From contig VZDJ01007747.1 of NCBI GenBank assembly GCA_008694505.1, forward strand, positions 36,331,978 through 36,395,977: a DNA stretch of 64,000 bases, in the 5' to 3' direction. The notes under the pieces were generated by a model. That model saw nothing but the letters and a program-made list of their open reading frames with translations, searched no databases and was not told the DNA's origin. How positions within the stretch are numbered: position 1 is the first letter of the stretch; each line of letters opens with the position of its first letter. The stretch is from Cyanoderma ruficeps. Its lineage: Eukaryota; Chordata; Aves; Passeriformes; Timaliidae. The position numbers and the translations under genes are program-made. This document shows positions 61,358 to 64,000 of the stretch, in pieces.

Positions 61358-64000
61358 GTAGATCTTTATATTTTCCATTGTGTGTAGTCTTTGTGGAAGT
61401 TTTTTCTTTTTTTTTTCTTCTTTTTTTGATTATGAGTATAATTGATTTTGAATTAATGCATTTTCAGTTATCTTTAAATAAAGTAAAAAGTCTAGGATTT
61501 CTGTCTTATTTGTAGCACATTGTTACTACTTACATGTTTCCCTGTTGCTCTACAAATCTGTTGTGTACTCTTAACTAGATCCTTGGGATGGGGTTCTGTA
61601 GGTGTGCAAATCCAAAACTTGTTATTTTTTTTTCTTAAGATATTGAAAACTGAATCTGGAAGCAGAATTTATTATTGAAGTAAGAAGTTATGGAGCTGTC
61701 TATGCACAGCTTTTTTCTTCTTGGTGACTCAGTGGTGCATGTGCTGGCTTAAGAGCAGGACATCTTTTAACCAGTAGGGTTTTCAGTAGTAATCCTGCAA
61801 GCCTTGTGCTAGGTTGTGTCAGCTCTGAAAGGCTAATAGCCAACAAAATTAGATATTGGACAGCAAATCCACTTGCTTTCAGTATGTGTCTTGTGCCAAC
61901 AGCATTTTCTGTGAGACAAACTGGGCTGTAAACAAATTGCTCTTGTATTTTAACATCAGTGCACTTGGCAAAATAAAAGACTATATGGTGTTTTGGAAGA
62001 GTATCACCGACTGTTATCAATTCCATTCCTGTTTAGGGAATGAAATTTCAATGTAATGAATTTCAGTGCAATAAGGTGTACCTTTGCTCTGGTTCTGTTC
62101 TTTCTGGCCATTATCAGAACATTAAAATGGCAGAGCTTTGGTCTGACTCAGTTTGTAATTTGCCTGGTGTTAATTTTAAAAAAACACCCCAAACTTTACA
62201 GGTGCACCAGACTTCTTTGGCAAAGCTTTACAGTAGTTCTGGATACAAGGCACACACTGACAGAATTGTTAAATGGCTGTAATTAGATTCTTCTTCGTGG
62301 GGGAAAATGATAGTGTTTTCTTCCTCCTTATCTCCTGCATCTTTCTTTAGCTTTTTCTTTCTAAATGACTCTAGTAAAACAAAAAGGTCTCTCATTACCA
62401 GTGATTATTTTCTAGACTCTACCCTTTTAGAAATGAGGCTTCCTAATGAGTGAGGCTACACATTGTGTGTAGCCACGTTCCCACAGGGTGATTTATTGAC
62501 AGCATTAGTTTGCAGCATTTTACTCCTGGTCACCCCTGTGATCAAGCAAAGCTAAAAGGCAGTCAGGTGCAATCTCTACTCCTTGCATCACCTGTAGCAT
62601 GTAATTTCAGATAAGTTGTACAGAGATGTTACCCCTGGCTATCCTTTTGTCTACGAGAATTATTAACTTAATTCAGTTACACTGATTGTTTCATAATTTC
62701 CCAATGTTACCAAGGGCATATTAGATAATGCAATTGTAGTTTATTTTGTGCTGGATCAATTCTAGGGTTACATTTAGAAGGAAATGTACACATGATAAGG
62801 ACAATACACATGGAGCCATACAATTCAATTTTTAAGGCTATTTTTGAAACTGAGTTGCTTTATTGGAGAGCACTGATGGCTTCTAGATAGCTTGCATGAT
62901 AAATAATTAGTGCTCATCTTGTTTACTAGAGTGGGATCAAGTGCTCATAATGTGTGGGTTGTTTACTCAGTATAAAATTGCTAATAAATAAAACACATAT
63001 TGCAGCCCTTGAGGATGGGATTATTTTTGTCTAATCTGGGTTTTCTTTTTTGGGCATTTTATTGCAAGTATCTCACCTTGGGAAGGGGAACCTTCAGGAC
63101 AGCACAGAGACAGTCCTCAGTGATGGAAAACTTCTCTTTCTGCCAGTGTATAATTTTCCCTTCAAAATTTGTACTGTTCATCTTTGTTATCTTATGCTGA
63201 CTCCACTTCATCTTTTACTTGTACATCTGCTATAAAATTTTTAATAAGTGTCAGCCTGTCTGTATTCACTTTCCTTTATATGATTGATCTTTTTTTGCAG
63301 CGTATTTCTTCTCATGTTGCACATGTAGTTGTTTAAAGAAGAGAAGAAAAAAAAGGTTAAGAACTGAACGACTGTCCAAAAGGAGCATGCCCTTGATTTA
63401 TGTGACTGTATACAAGGAGCATGTCCTTGAAATTGTATCAAATGCTGCCACTGTGAAGGAGTCACAAATTTGACATAGGTATATTTGCAGAGTGGGGATG
63501 CTAATGGAGTACCTCTACACAGGCTCCTGCTGTGACTCCTTACGTAGATAAGAGCTACATAAATTGCAGTCCATTTTTTCATGCCTTTTTTCCCCAAACA
63601 ACAAATTGTATATATTACAACAAATTGTATATATTTAAATTTTAGTCACAAACATATATTATATAGCAGTAATTTCTACATTTCAGTAGCTGGTGCTAAT
63701 AAACATCATGGGACCATCTGAACTGTGCTTCTTGCTACCAACTAAACAGAATATTGTTGGGATGGCATATCAGAAATGTAACAAGGAGGAATTAATAAGT
63801 CCCAGCAGAAAATCTTGGAAAATAATTTTATAAGGTACAAAGTGCTTTTTCTGAGAGTACTGGGGAACAAATATCCCCCTTATATATCTTATATATAAGA
63901 AAATAGGTACTCTGAGAACCAAGCTCGAAGTTCAAAAAAATCAGCAGAAAGGTGCTTTGAATTTCCTCATGTTCAGCTGTCTTGAGTGGCTCCTGGACAA
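61358..64000 (+). other. SORCS2: 5' part of the SORCS2 intron after exon F
   Basis: Begins at the donor GTAGAT and runs past the end of the window. It is AT-rich and shows no further SorCS exon. A 19-bp direct duplication lies at about 63598-63635. Nothing else was recognised. Confidence 0.8.
63598..63635. repeat. 19-bp direct duplication
   Basis: ACAACAAATTGTATATATT is present twice in a row. Confidence 0.93.

Noticed and set aside
1..64000. tRNA, rRNA or snRNA genes
   Set aside because: No convincing B-box (GGTTCGAATCC-like) with a matching cloverleaf, and no rRNA or snRNA core was seen on either strand by eye.

Overview
The window looks like vertebrate nuclear DNA, most likely from a bird. 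It is AT-rich, has no bacterial-style gene packing, and carries a handful of spliced exons inside long introns. Its interspersed repeats are mainly CR1 LINE fragments with the avian-type 3' end (tandem CATAGAAT-like octamers followed by a GGTTGGAAGGGACC-like block). One fragment resembles an LTR family I associate with songbirds, so a passerine is my best guess, held loosely.

The only gene I can support is on the + strand: six consecutive internal coding exons of a SorCS-type VPS10-domain receptor, best matched to SORCS2. They lie at 31064-31228, 35847-35920, 45572-45636, 47966-48084, 51238-51327 and 61178-61357. All have AG acceptors and GT donors, the phases join without a break, and together they give 693 nt (231 codons) with no stop. 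The encoded segment is the middle of the luminal VPS10 beta-propeller, with two Asp-box motifs and two N-glycosylation sequons. The signal peptide, propeptide, start of the propeller, 10CC module, PKD-like and membrane-proximal parts, transmembrane helix and tail must lie outside the window.

Layout: 1-31063 is the 3' part of a very large upstream intron, with several CR1 fragments, an (ATCT)n microsatellite, a duplicated block carrying a (CTTCTC)n repeat with an ambiguous base between the copies, and a 26-base assembly gap at 24438-24463. 31064-61357 holds the exons and five introns of 2.3 to 9.9 kb, with further CR1 pieces, an LTR-like fragment near 40.4-40.7 kb, a MIR/CORE-SINE-like fragment near 47.1 kb and G/T-rich low-complexity blocks. 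61358-64000 is the start of the next intron.

I found no RNA gene, no second protein-coding gene, no intact mobile element and no CRISPR array. I see no evidence for a new biological system. The most useful oddities are the duplicated block at 18.1-18.7 kb, several short exact tandem duplications, an internally deleted CR1 copy, and one weak microexon-like splice pair.
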